Source: Nymphaea colorata
Lineage: Eukaryota; Streptophyta; Magnoliopsida; Nymphaeales; Nymphaeaceae
Length of the DNA: 64,000 nt
Reading direction: 5' to 3'
Assembly (NCBI RefSeq): GCF_008831285.2
Contig: NC_045150.1
Location: forward strand, 16,367,362-16,431,361
The notes beneath the pieces were generated by a model, which made no database searches, had not been told where the DNA came from, and was given only the letters and a program-made list of their open reading frames with translations. Below are positions 36,394 through 46,540 of the stretch, piece after piece. The position numbers and the translations under genes were made by a program. The stretch's first letter is position 1, and each line of letters begins with the position of its first letter.

Positions 36394-37666
36394 CTTGAAA
36401 ACTTGCTCTTTGAAGTCATTGTGAGGCAGCTGCAACCGATGGAACCGTAGGGCCCTAGCAAGAATAACTCTTCCATGTTTTGAGTGGCATTCTCAATGCC
36501 TTGAACATCTTCAAGCAGCCGACAACCACCGAGGCGTAACTTCTTCAAACATTTCAAGTTTGAAATATCCAGTGTCTTCTCTAAGTCACTGCAGTTATAT
36601 GCATCATGTATTAGCAAGGAAGAAGGGAGCAAAGGAACCAACCGGATCCTCTTGCAACCCTTTAATGAAAGCTCTTCAAGTCCAGAAAGGTTGCATATGC
36701 ACAATGGCAGTTCTGTGATGCACTCACAAGCCTCAGACTTTAAAAATTCGAGGTTCTTAAGTGATCCGATCCACTCGGGCAAAGCTCTGAGGTTCTTGCA
36801 TCTCAAACTAAACGACTTTAGGTTTTCAACAAAGCTTTCAGCCATGGCTGCAGGTAGCTCTTTGAGGACGGCACAAATAGTGACAATGATTAAATGCTCC
36901 TCAATGAGAAGTTCTTATTGATCGGTGTGAGAGATTCACAATCCGCTTCAAAGGTCTTAAGGTTCTTTCGATATGGAAGCCAATTTGGTAGGGCCATAAG
37001 ATTCTTGCACCTCAATGACAACTGCTCAATGTTTTCCATTGCCTCTATGGATTCTGCCAACTCTTTAGCTGTGCCATCAGTGATACAGAGAGATCTTGCT
37101 TTCTTCAACAAAGAAGCAGGCAAAACAGTAAGGTAGTTTCATGATGAGATCTCCGATCGTTCAATGTCCATGAGATCCACACCGTCTATCTTAATTCCTT
37201 TTAGGTCGGTGCCTTCAACATTGAATAATTGCAAAAATTCAAATTACTAACTGAATCAGGCAAACTCTGCAACCTATCTAACTTCCTCAAATACATCTCA
37301 CGAGCTTGATTAGCTGTCCTATTAAAGAAGGTATACTTTGATTTCCAACTCCTCAAGTTCAAGTGTATTCAACAACTTCAAGTTTCCCAACCGCTCTGGT
37401 AGAGATTCAAGTCTTGGGAATTGTTTTATGCAAAGAGTTTGAAGTGAAGTTAATTGACAAATGGCATCGGGCAACTTCTCCAAATTCAGAAATTGGTGAA
37501 ATATTAGGTACTTCAATTTTGTCAACTGTCCAATGGATTCATGAACTTCAACTAAAGATGGACAGTAGGAGAACTCCAACGTTTCCAGGTGTGGCATATT
37601 GGAGAAATCCGGCGTTTCTCTTATTGAATGACAAGAAATCACAAGAACTTTCAACGCGTTGAAGAC
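36394..37666 (-). pseudogene. TNL LRR exon
   Basis: The acceptor is TTTTGCAG|GTCTTC (37,667/37,666) and the donor TTCAAG|GTATGT (36,394/36,393). Repeats include FNALKVLVISCHSIRETPDF, LKYLIFHQFLNLEKLPDAI, LDRLQSLPDSVSNLNFLQLF, SLRCKNLRALPEWIGSLKNL and LEELSLKGCKRIRLVPLLP. A frame change lies near 37,335-37,215, a TGA near 37,140, and another frame change near 36,870. The SLRCKNL.ALP..I repeat occurs twice, hinting at an internal LRR duplication. Confidence 0.82.
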
Positions 37667-37754
37667 CTGCAAAAGAGTTTTATTTCTTAGATGGGACTCA
37701 GGAAGGCAAACATAATTATTTTGAAACGACAGAAAAATGGGAATAAAAGTAAAC

Positions 37755-38033
37755 CTTCGATGTGCTTTCCCTAATAAGATATGGAATCATATCGCCCTGT
37801 TCTTGTAACTGAAGGGAGACGAGATTCTCAAGGTTGCAGCTTGAAAGGGATTCAAATTTTGTCGTTCCCAAGTATAATAGTTTGAGAGCCTTCGGAAGCT
37901 TGAAGTTTTCTCCTTCTAAGTTCAGCTTATTAGCCAAAGAGCTCTTAGGCTTGTCATCTGTCCAAAGGCTCCAGCACTTAAACATTCTTCCCCAGTCCCG
38001 CCAAGACCGTGCCTTCATGATATCGTTCCTTCG
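37755..38033 (-). pseudogene. TNL exon 3: start of LRR region
   Basis: The acceptor TATACAG|CGAAGG lies at 38,034/38,033 and the donor CGAAG|GTTTAC at 37,755/37,754. The reading frame is open throughout: RNDIMKARSWRDWGRMFKCW, LPKALKLLYLGTTKFESL, ENLVSLQLQEQGDMIPYLI. This is the usual separate exon that begins the LRRs in TNL genes. Confidence 0.75.
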
Positions 38034-38179
38034 CTGTATAAATGGATGAACAAATTGTAATTATTGTTATATCCTACCCAGCGCCAAAGCCAGAAAATTT
38101 TCATATTCAAAAGGAAATCATATACGTAATAAAAAAATTGTTTGAAGATATTAATTAAAAACAAAAGAACCTTGAGGGC

Positions 38180-38395
38180 ATGGTGTGGGCACATCATCAG
38201 CGGAGGGCAGAGGGCTGGTAGAGGCCATGCCGCACCCCCCGCCAAATTTTTAAACGATTCAAAAGTTTATATGTCAAATTCAAAAAATTTGGTTTAATGT
38301 ATATTAAAAAAGTTGAAAAATTCTATTTCAACGCATGTTAAAATAAACTATAGTTTGACCCTGCAACAAAAAATTCTTAGCGTCCTTCTCGAATA
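38180..38395. mobile_element. Short repeat in TNL intron, related to GGGGCGGAGCC elements
   Basis: The segment runs gagggcagagggctggtaga, gccatgccgcaccccccgcc, an AT-rich centre with aaaaaatttggt, and then tttgaccctgcaacaaaaaa plus ttcttagcgtcct. The order of parts resembles the elements at 50,967-51,162 and 63,590-63,805, but the right end is decayed. Confidence 0.45.
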
Positions 38396-38649
38396 CTACC
38401 AAAGTTGATTCTTCGTATGCATGTTTTTTCCATGCATATTAAAATATTGAGCATGGTTAAGTGGCATGGGAATTGGTTGTGGCAGTGGGTGGGAAGTGCT
38501 TACTGTCAAGGATAAGCCGATTATTGATCTGGAAGATGAGAACTGATGAGCAGATAGGCCTATAGGGATATGGAGTAGGCGAAGTTGTTGAGAAGCAAAG
38601 ACCATGATACAAGAATGCTCTATACGAGATATAGAGAGAAGGCACTTAC

Positions 38650-39699
38650 ATTTTCCTTTAATGTTTTCAATGCGTGCTCAGCTGTGCATAGCCTGCTCCA
38701 CATCCAAGGTTTGTATGGTTTGGCTTGGGAACTACGTCTCTTCCCATGTCCCTTATAAGGTCGTGCATGTCAAGTTTTCCATCATCACGAACCGTAATGA
38801 GACTCTTCTTTTGAAGGGCCTTAATTGCGGATCTTGGTTGCCAATTTAAACTTTCCCACATAACAGATGCTTGTACTTGATCATGGCCAATGAAGAAGCA
38901 TGCGATGTCCAAAAATATCTCTTTCTCAACTCCATACAGTCCATCATAACTTATTTGCAAACATTTCTGGATGTCTTGTTCTGGGGTCTGTTGCAGCATA
39001 TCCAAATAATCTTTCCATTCATCCCGGTCGATCTTATCAGAGAGGTACATCCAAAAACTCTTAGGGCCAATGGCAACCCACCAACGACTACAACAACCTT
39101 CCATTGTATGTCCTCGTACATGTCCTGTTGTTGTTGATGACTGCTCTGAAAAGCATATCTCCTGAAGAGACGTGTGATCCGATTACACAGTGATATCACA
39201 CTTTCATCTCTGGTTGTCGTAATTATCCGACTCCCGATGCGAAGCACTGTCTACCAGCAATTAGAACCATGAATTGATCCAGATGGTCAACATCATCCAA
39301 TACTATTAGAACTTTTTTGGGAGGAATTCTATCTCTGAACAGGCGCTGCCCAGCATCAAGGTTGTGTATTTGTGTGACTCTGGCGTCCATGATCTCTTCC
39401 ATGAGTTGCTTCATTAGTTGCATCTTTAACAATGCATGTTTCCAAGACTCCCTAATATTTTAAAGAAAGGTGGCTGCCCCAAATTTTGGGCGCAATTCGT
39501 TGAAAACAGCCTTGGCAATGGTTGTTTTCCCAATGCCGCCTGTACCCACAAGTCCAAGAATCTTTACACCATTTCTTTCAATTTGCAGCAGCTTCATCAT
39601 GTCCTTGATGCGAGAGTCCATCCTGCAACAAACAGATGGCTACTGTCTAGATGGCGCTGGAGGTGGTGGACAACTTTCTCGACCAGCATTGCTTCATGC
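38650..39699 (-). pseudogene. TNL NB-ARC exon
   Basis: The acceptor is CTTGCAG|GCATGAAG (39,700/39,699) and the donor GAAAAT|GTAAGT (38,650/38,649). It codes for HEAMLVEKVVHHLQRH, the nucleotide-binding P-loop, Walker B-like LIVLDDVD, RNBS-B, GLPLAL, the ARC2 hinge and MHD. The MHD is intact as MHDLIRDMGR. The final part changes frame at about 38,740 and ends RLCTAEHALKTLKEN. The exon contains at least four frame breaks and one stop. Confidence 0.88.
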
Positions 39700-41108
39700 C
39701 TGCAAGCAGTCCAAATTAAAGTACACCATCAATTTTGCTGCCTGTCCATGTGGGTAGTCACACAGGAGGGAAGAATAATCAATTCAGACAAGCAACATTA
39801 ATTTCCAAATGATTTACACATCCCTCGAAAAATAACCTCTCTAGTGAAGGACAGTTGGTTGCCTTTTACATCCGCAATATCGTCAGTAGAAATGACATTT
39901 CTAACATCGTCCTTGAGTAAACAGGTGGCAACTTGATTTCATTTCAGATAGAAACATGGTCCTTTATTATGCCTTTTACCGGACTGTGACACCCCCAATC
40001 TTTCCGTCGGCGAACACATGAATATGGCCCACTAGAAACATGGCCGTGTCTAATGAGCAAGATAATTCTTGTTAATTCTGTGAAAATTCTCTTAAGTATG
40101 CAAGGACTAATCAAACTCCTATACAATTCTCTAAAATAATTTTCTCCCTTTATATTACTTTTTAATGCCGAATAATAAACAAAGAGAAAGTCGGCTCGAT
40201 AAAATGTCCAAGTTTCGTCCTTGGATATCATATACCCTCGTGTAAAAAACTATGCAGAATAATTCTACCACTTAATTCAGTTTTATTCAGTAAAGAATGT
40301 TATTGAGCACAACAGCCAACCCAAACATCATTAAACATGTATTGAATCTCTCTCAAGGTAAGGGGTACAAGACTACAAGTAGGACATGAGTAGGCCTAAT
40401 TACTTGTTGATAAAGGGCATGAAGAAGAAGGAGGTTAGAGGTGCAAGACTACAACGCGACTCGAATCAACAGTGATTCCCAAACCCACATTTATAGTGCG
40501 TGAATGACGGTGGATAAAAAATCGAGAATATCGGTGAATTACGTTCTACAATAATGTCAGTGCATGAAGCTTCTTTGAAAGTCCAGTTTATCTGGACACT
40601 TGTACATCAATTAAACTCTATATACATTAAAAAAAAATGATAGCGGGAACCGAGTGATACAGAAATTGGTAACTGACTAGAGTGGTTGTCTAGCTATCAT
40701 ATGGAAACAAAGAACAAAATTAATTCGACCCCGTCCGGGACACGTTCCTATGTGATCCCTCAATAGATTCAGCAGGGCCTATGACGTGCCCAATTCATAC
40801 CATACCATTGCATAATTACGTACGGACTGCTACCTATTTATGTTAAAATTCAATCACAGTGAAGATCACCTTCACTTAGACCATGGCTATTGCTTGTTCT
40901 CAAATAAGCTTTACTCTTTTCAGAAAATGGGGTAATTAAGAGGAAATTGGAGTTTCTTGAAGCTGATATTTAATTTTGACTACCAGCATGTCTATCGGAC
41001 GAAGGCACATGACCAATTTAAATCAGGAGCGGCTAGCTTCGCTGATCTAATTTTTAGATCTAATTTTCAGAGAGTGAGAGAGAGAAAACAAGATGAGTGG
41101 ATATATAC

Positions 41109-41310
41109 CAAGTGGCGTCGTCCTTGAGGCTGTAGCCTGAAATATTGGCTACTGTCTTGAAGACATCTCTCCACTTGTCCACTTCTGCTTTGTCCACTTT
41201 CTTGTCATTGTGGTATGATTTAAAGGCAGGTTGGAAAGGCTCAGCCTGGTGATGAACATGAGAAGGCTCGACGCCGAAGAAGATGGGAACGATCAGCCTC
41301 CCAGCCGCGC
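41109..41310 (-). pseudogene. TNL exon 1 remnant: C-terminal half of TIR domain
   Basis: The frame reads AECAAGRLIVPIFFGVEPSH then VHHQAEPFQPAFKSYH and VDKWRDVFKTVANISGYSLK. The IVPIF..VEPS strand and the WR-(A/V)L--VANISG helix are typical of the TIR domain end. The donor is TTG|GTATAT at 41,109/41,108. The first half (DVFLSFRG, catalytic region) is absent. At the break a 23-bp sequence (ggcaggttggaaaggc plus cagcct) is repeated at 41,226 and 41,312, which may mark the site of a rearrangement. Confidence 0.8.
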
Positions 41311-41593
41311 ACTCGGCAGGTTGGAAAGGCCCAGCCTCCGTTCTTTATATTTTATTTCTATTTCAAATCTACAAAACAAATTTTCCCTCCCTGGACTTTG
41401 TGTCACACAGTTCTTGTTTGTGAACCTGCATATTTTTGGGTGAAGGCCACTGGTTTCTTATGAGAGAGAAAGTACAAAAATAATGGGCAGACAATCCCTC
41501 TACTAGCCACCGTTAATATGGTCTATTTAACCACACCCACCCAATACAATGTATCAGACAACTATGATCGACAAAAGTTCTGATGGTTAGAAG

Positions 41594-41657
<64 letters not shown>

Positions 41658-42174
41658 TTTTCTCTCTTGTGTGTCGAAGTTCAAGTTCAAACTCAAGTCC
41701 AGGGAACTCAATCCCATTAGCAATTCCGAACCAGGTTTTTATCAAATTGGACTAAACAGTAGTTTCGAATACTATTTGGTAATAAGATATTTATTATGTT
41801 GGGATTGGATTCGGGCTCGTAGTTGTACAGAATTAAGTTTCTATCACTGATTTAGGATACCAATTTTCATTAGCTTATATTGGCATGCAACAGATTGAAT
41901 GGCTTTGTGGACGGTGTGGGGCACTCATGACTAAATATTGCAAAATGAAAAGAAGGTGATCTGCGACAGGTGATTAGCTTTTGGGAAAGCACATGATCGA
42001 ATTCAGCATGGAACTGCGGATCAAAGCTTTGGCTTCTTTGTGAGGAATCCCGGCCGTCGGTGGAGGGCTCTTTGCTTGTCGCCATCTCTTCTGATTTCAC
42101 ATCAGGTGTCGAGCAAACTCCCAAAGGGCGAGAATCTCAATCTCTCAGTTTGGTTCCACAGGCCAGCCGATCGA
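41311..42174. other. Upstream of TNL remnant; possible N-terminal scrap
   Basis: No complete gene. A (TA)n run lies at 41,599-41,653. On the minus strand 41,870-42,124 is open, with MATSKEPSTDGRDSSQRSQS then FDPQFHAEFDHVLSQK. The FDHVLS resembles the TIR opening (Y/F)DVFLS and the Ser-rich lead would suit a TNL N-terminus, but the match is too short to rely on. Confidence 0.35.
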
Positions 42175-44979
42175 GCTCTCTCACAAAGGCAGGAGAGCTC
42201 CCACCAATGCTTTACGCGGATCTCAGCAGCCATGTGGATATGAAATCTACAAACCACATATCCATGACAGATAAAACACGTTGGATCCTAGGATAGATCT
42301 GAAGATCCAAGGCAATACAGGGAAGGTCACATATTTTATACATGGATTTGGACTATAAAAACATCACTCCTTAACAGGGTTGCTAATTGTCATTTTCAAA
42401 AAGCTTTAATGAAGCCAACTGAATTTTGGCTGCTTTAGGACTACCCACCTTTTATATGGGTGTAGTATAGCTGATGATAATTGTCATTTTCTCAAAGCTT
42501 TAATGAAGCCAACTGACTTTGGCTGCTTTATGATTGACTGGCTTTTTCTAATGGCTATAGTATAGCTGATTAGATTGGCAGGTTGATGAAAGTTCAGGCA
42601 TCAATTCCATTTCAATGGGTGCTATATTTCTGTGTTATATGGGTACACTATATTCTAGTTGAGGGGTATACTACTCCCACCAGTCCCAAAGTAGCACTAG
42701 ACCTCACGAACAAGAGAAAAGAAGAGAGGCTTTGGCCTCTTTCCGATATCTCCTCTTCATTGACAAACACTTGTTCAAATGAAGCCAACTTTTTGTTCAT
42801 CTCGACTGTAGACAGCCAACCTTTTTTTCATCTCTGTACTATATATGTATATGCATATACACGTGCTAGCCCATTTTGTTGTTCAATTAAAGACAACATT
42901 GAATTCTTCCGTGCATCTATTTACTCATTAAATGGTGGAGCATGCAAGAAGGAAGATAGAGAGAGAAGCGGTCGGACAAATCATCTCAGTTCCTTCAAAA
43001 GTAAACACAATTATATATATATATATTCTGTGTCCTTGTGCTTGTGTGTGCTGATCAGTAGTTTCAAGAGGACCATATGAACTAGATATTACCCATTTTA
43101 GAAGATGTGACTAATACATTTACACTTTCTTGTAATGGATTATGTTGAGGCGAAACGCAGAGCAAGTATGTGTTGGGTACCCGAATGGGTGGAAAACCGT
43201 GGATGCATGAAAGGAAAACAAGGGAGAATGTTGGGCGCCCAAAAAGAGTGAAAAACTGTGGATGAAAGGAAAAACTATGGAAAGTTGATGACAATATTCA
43301 AACAACCCCTTAACGAAAAATAAAAACGGACATCTCCTTCAGGATGTGCCCATGTTACGTTCAGGAGGATCCACCATTACATATTTATTTGTAATATGGC
43401 AAGGTCTACCTGCCCTGATTTTACCTTCTTAACCCTGGCCTCATGAAACCCAGGCCTGTCCCAATCTTACCTGCTTAATTCAGGCCTCATGAAAGTTGAA
43501 TCTCTTAAGATCCATGCTATTGGCTCTTGGGTCCCAATCCCTATGACGGACCAGCGTAGTCTGACTTACACATTTCTTAGTTCAAGGCGTTCAAATAGGT
43601 AAAGGATCATAATGGCAACTATTTTTTGTCAAACCTAGTTTGCATGGGCACCTACTTTTACCGTGGGTTTCCAATTATAAAAATGTACGACTTCTTACTG
43701 CTGCCGTGCAGTTGCCCAATAGAGGAGCTACATATAGACTGATGTGTCAAAGGGTATAAAGTGGTTCATCATGCTGGAAGGCGGATGAGAGCTTGGTTAG
43801 TTAGTTTGATTCTTATATATGCTATTTCTTTGAAGTACAAAAGGCATCAAACCGTACTCTCGAGTTAAAGGAAATAAACGTAAGTTCATGAACCCAAAAC
43901 AAGGGCAATGAGTAGGATTCTGCCTCTCACCTAGGATGTGGGTTCCTTTCCACTCATCCAAATCCCAAAATTTCCTTGTTATATTGTATTAGTGTTTTAA
44001 AACATTTGCTACAGCTGCCAAACATGGAATGGACCCCAGATCCAAATTCTTTCCTTGCATGATCCAGGTTCAGACATATGCAGGTGTTGAAATAGTGATT
44101 CCAATTTCCTAGACGATGCAAGCTTTGTGGCTGCAATAAGGAGATTGCTGAAAGGTGGATCATTTGTTTTCTGGTCTTTCAAAGGTGGTCGCATGTCATG
44201 GAAGATATGACTCTTGTCCACCTCATGGTATGATATGCAGTGTGCAAAAGGTGATGCAGTCTATAGAGGGATGAACTTTGATGTTGCAAGATCGCCATTC
44301 ATGTCCTTCCTGACTCCGCCTCACTTGTTAATTCGCCCATCCTACTGTCGGTGGTCATGCTCAGTATGTCATTTCGATTCTTCGATGTCTCAACTACTGC
44401 TTTACCTTCCTAACTTTTTATTGAGAGGGTAAATAATTAATGTTATTAGATGATTTCTCTCTCTCTCTCTCTATATGTGTGTGTTTGTGATACGTTCTTA
44501 ATTTTCACCAGACTGATTCCATATCTCCAATACCATTATTTTCCTGACATATGATTCTAATACCAATGATCCGAAAATTCAAAATATTTTAGTCCCTAAA
44601 CTAGGGTAAGAGGTGTAATCCCCAAGAGTACAATATTTAGGTTGAAAATATTAAGATCAATATGGGATCTTGACGTGATCTCACATACGCTGCTCTTTTT
44701 GAAAGAAATATGGGAACGTTTCGCGCACAAACGAATCAAGATAAAACGTGATTCTGGCCAAACCCTAACTCTCTGCAACAATAAGAAGTCCATAAATTAA
44801 GCATATTATGATCAATACTCCAATTATACATCCAAATGTTGAAAATAAAAAAAGATCAATACTCCAATTATACATCGAAATGTTGAAAATAAAAGAAGAT
44901 CAATACTCCAATTATGGATCCAAATGTTCAAAAAAAAAAAGTGCAGCAGTGGTGTCTGAGGCTACGGGATCCCATGCCC

Positions 44980-45270
44980 CTACTGGTGTGGGTTGCCTAG
45001 GGGCTGTTCCGGTGGAGGATACTGCCGCTTGCTAGAGGACCATGGATACAGCCGCTCCACAGCTGCCTGACCCGTCTCTGAGTATTTCCGGAGAGTACTA
45101 CACCTCCATTCTCCGGCATGGAGACTATAATATTCGTCCCCAACTTTCCAGCTTCTGCCATAGCAGTGGTGATCATGGGCAGCTTTCGCTGTTAGGGTTG
45201 CTGGTGCAGAATAGCTCATTACAAGCATGCCAGTGGCCATCAAAAGGGATATCTTGAGTATGCTACCCAT
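44980..45270 (-). CDS. Putative small secreted peptide (SSP-1), 96 aa
   Basis: The ORF starts MGSILKISLLMATGMLVMSY and continues SAPATLTA, a good signal peptide (short basic start, hydrophobic core, small residues before a likely cleavage after about residue 28). The mature part has two cysteines (residues 36 and 57), CYGRSWKVGDEYYSLHAGEW and a C-terminus rich in Pro. I chose this Met rather than the upstream one at 45,420, because the upstream part runs through a TA microsatellite. The homologous ORF at 48,642-48,725 begins at the equivalent Met, which supports the choice. The product would enter the secretory pathway; the family is not recognised. It lies in the insertion that separates the two parts of D2. 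Confidence 0.5.
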   Translation of the reverse strand: MGSILKISLLMATGMLVMSYSAPATLTAKAAHDHHCYGRSWKVGDEYYSLHAGEWRCSTLRKYSETGQAAVERLYPWSSSKRQYPPPEQPLGNPHQ

Positions 45271-46300
45271 TGACAGAGAGTGAGAGGTCAGAGATATCCA
45301 ACCATTGAAAGGTTGGTCCAGTATACTAAAGTGTTCGTGTATATATATATATATATATATATATGCGGAGCTAAAGGTGAGAGTTGATGTCCTCTGGTTG
45401 TGGGTGGGCCATCGAGTCAAGGGTTATGGTCACCGCACTATGTTTTGGAACGTAGAAGATGACCGTCACAACTTTTGGCACGCAGAATTCCGTTTTAAGT
45501 GTCATCCAGATGAGGCAATTTTTTACAACAAATAAGTTTTTCTTCCTTTTTTTTTAATCTTGTAAACCATATGTGATTAAATTGGGCTGGAGATTTACTG
45601 TAATGAAAGATGAAACTCGAATCTGAATCTGATTAGTTGCCGGATCCAGTTTCTTTTACTCTTTTGAAATCCAGTTAAATGTTTTAGAACATTAACTAGT
45701 CAAACCACACATGTCCGACTGAAAATTTATAAACCCGCCACCAAATTTAACGGAGAGGGTCCGGTTCATATTTGAAGACAAGTTCGGTGTAAAAAAAAAT
45801 TCACCGGCAACAGTACAACTGGAATATCAAATATCACCACCTATATTAAAGCCATATCAAGAGAAGCACGTTGAATTGACTGAACCATATAATTCATGAG
45901 TGATGATGACCATTGAAGTTGTTTCACACGCATACGCAAACTGAAACGAAGCCTTCTTTTTAACCTGTTAATTTAGAAATTTTTGAGTATATATATTCAG
46001 GCAATGGTATCAATCGTGCAGCATGATTCCTGGCACTAATAATCTGCTTCGTGGGTATCTTGTGCAGTTTGTGCTTAATATTTCTACCATTAGAAGCAGT
46101 GGCGGAGCCACGTCTGCATGGTTCATTGTGGGCAACTGCCCTCACGGCCATTGCAGATTCTAAATTGATAATGCGCTGGCTGGACGCCAACCAACCATAT
46201 GAGGTAACCTGCTACACTCTGGTTGCTCTTCTGACCGTTATATTTATTTGTGAAACCAAGCCAAAATTTTCTTTCACCTGTCATATAAGGTAGTTTTTAG
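45271..46300. other. Insertion in D2: upstream region of SSP-1
   Basis: Sequence at 45,290-45,540 (with gagtcaagggttatgg and atgttttggaacgtagaaga) matches 48,720-48,900 upstream of SSP-2, so the two peptide genes share a promoter-side region. A plus-strand ORF (46,051-46,293) begins inside an agtggcggagccacg word typical of dispersed plant repeats. I do not regard it as a gene. Confidence 0.45.
45341..45364. repeat. (TA)n in the SSP-1 5' region
   Basis: A 24-bp TA run about 70 bp upstream of the chosen SSP-1 start. In the related SSP-2 5' region (48,735-48,900) it is absent. Confidence 0.8.
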
Positions 46301-46540
46301 AGGCATAACATAGCTGGTAGCACTGGTAGGTCGATACATGTCTGGTTGTCATTTTGGTTCATGTGGGTGCTTTTTTTTTATTGCAAATGGTAGATATTCA
46401 ACAATCTAGTTGACAAGTGTCCTACTTTTCATTTAAATTTGAAACAACCCTAGATTCTGAGGTAAAAGGAAAAAAGGGAAGGGGTTTCACTCGAGATATC
46501 AAAGCAACATCTGTAAAAATGAGTAAAAAATAATGGTAGG

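Larger units (their letters stand above)
35282..41310 (-). pseudogene. TNL: TIR-NBS-LRR resistance gene, pseudogene
   Basis: An intracellular immune receptor of the TIR class. Exons and splice sites line up. The TIR end is 41,109 to about 41,310 (RLIVPIFFGVEPSHV, WRDVFKTVANISGYSLKDDA). The NB-ARC exon is 38,650-39,699, and the joined phase gives DDAT-W-HEAMLVEKVV. LRR exons are 37,755-38,033 and 36,394-37,666, and the C-terminal exon starts at 36,251. NB-ARC motifs: P-loop GTGGIGKTT, kinase-2 KVLIVLDDVD, GSRIITTTRDE, GGLPLAL, ISYDGL, FLDIACFFIG and MHDLIRDMGR. Lesions: a frameshift at about 39,622, TAA at 39,460-39,462 (FL-stop-NIRESW), a frameshift near 39,240, a deletion between NRIT and RLFRRYAF, frameshifts near 39,055 and 38,740, a TGA near 37,140, and no N-terminal half of the TIR. 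It cannot encode a full receptor. Confidence 0.9.
42175..46540. repeat. Spacer copy D2 (paralogue of D1), split by an insertion
   Basis: It follows D1 landmark by landmark: gagctctctcacaaaggcag, two 95-bp units (42,383-42,570), gaatgggtggaaaaccgtgg near 43,185, the SHIFHDMRPPLKDQKTNDPP ORF (44,009-44,221), and the three-copy minisatellite (44,809-44,933). At about 44,975 D1 and D2 part company. They rejoin at about 46,310 (gaggcataacatagctgg), so about 1.3 kb was inserted in D2 or lost from D1. D2 also has about 100 bp extra near 42,635-42,740. Confidence 0.8.

Noticed and set aside
41870-42124. Missing N-terminus of the TNL
   Set aside because: Only FDHVLS resembles the TIR opening; too short to accept, and the remaining TIR segments are not found between it and 41,310.
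42583-43080. 165-codon plus-strand ORF in D2 with a hydrophobic start
   Set aside because: D1 does not preserve the frame, the 3' part runs through a TA run, and the extra 100 bp in D2 creates much of its length.
46051-46293. 80-codon plus-strand ORF with hydrophobic N-terminus
   Set aside because: Overlaps an agtggcggagccacg dispersed-repeat word and has no homologue in SSP-2 surroundings.
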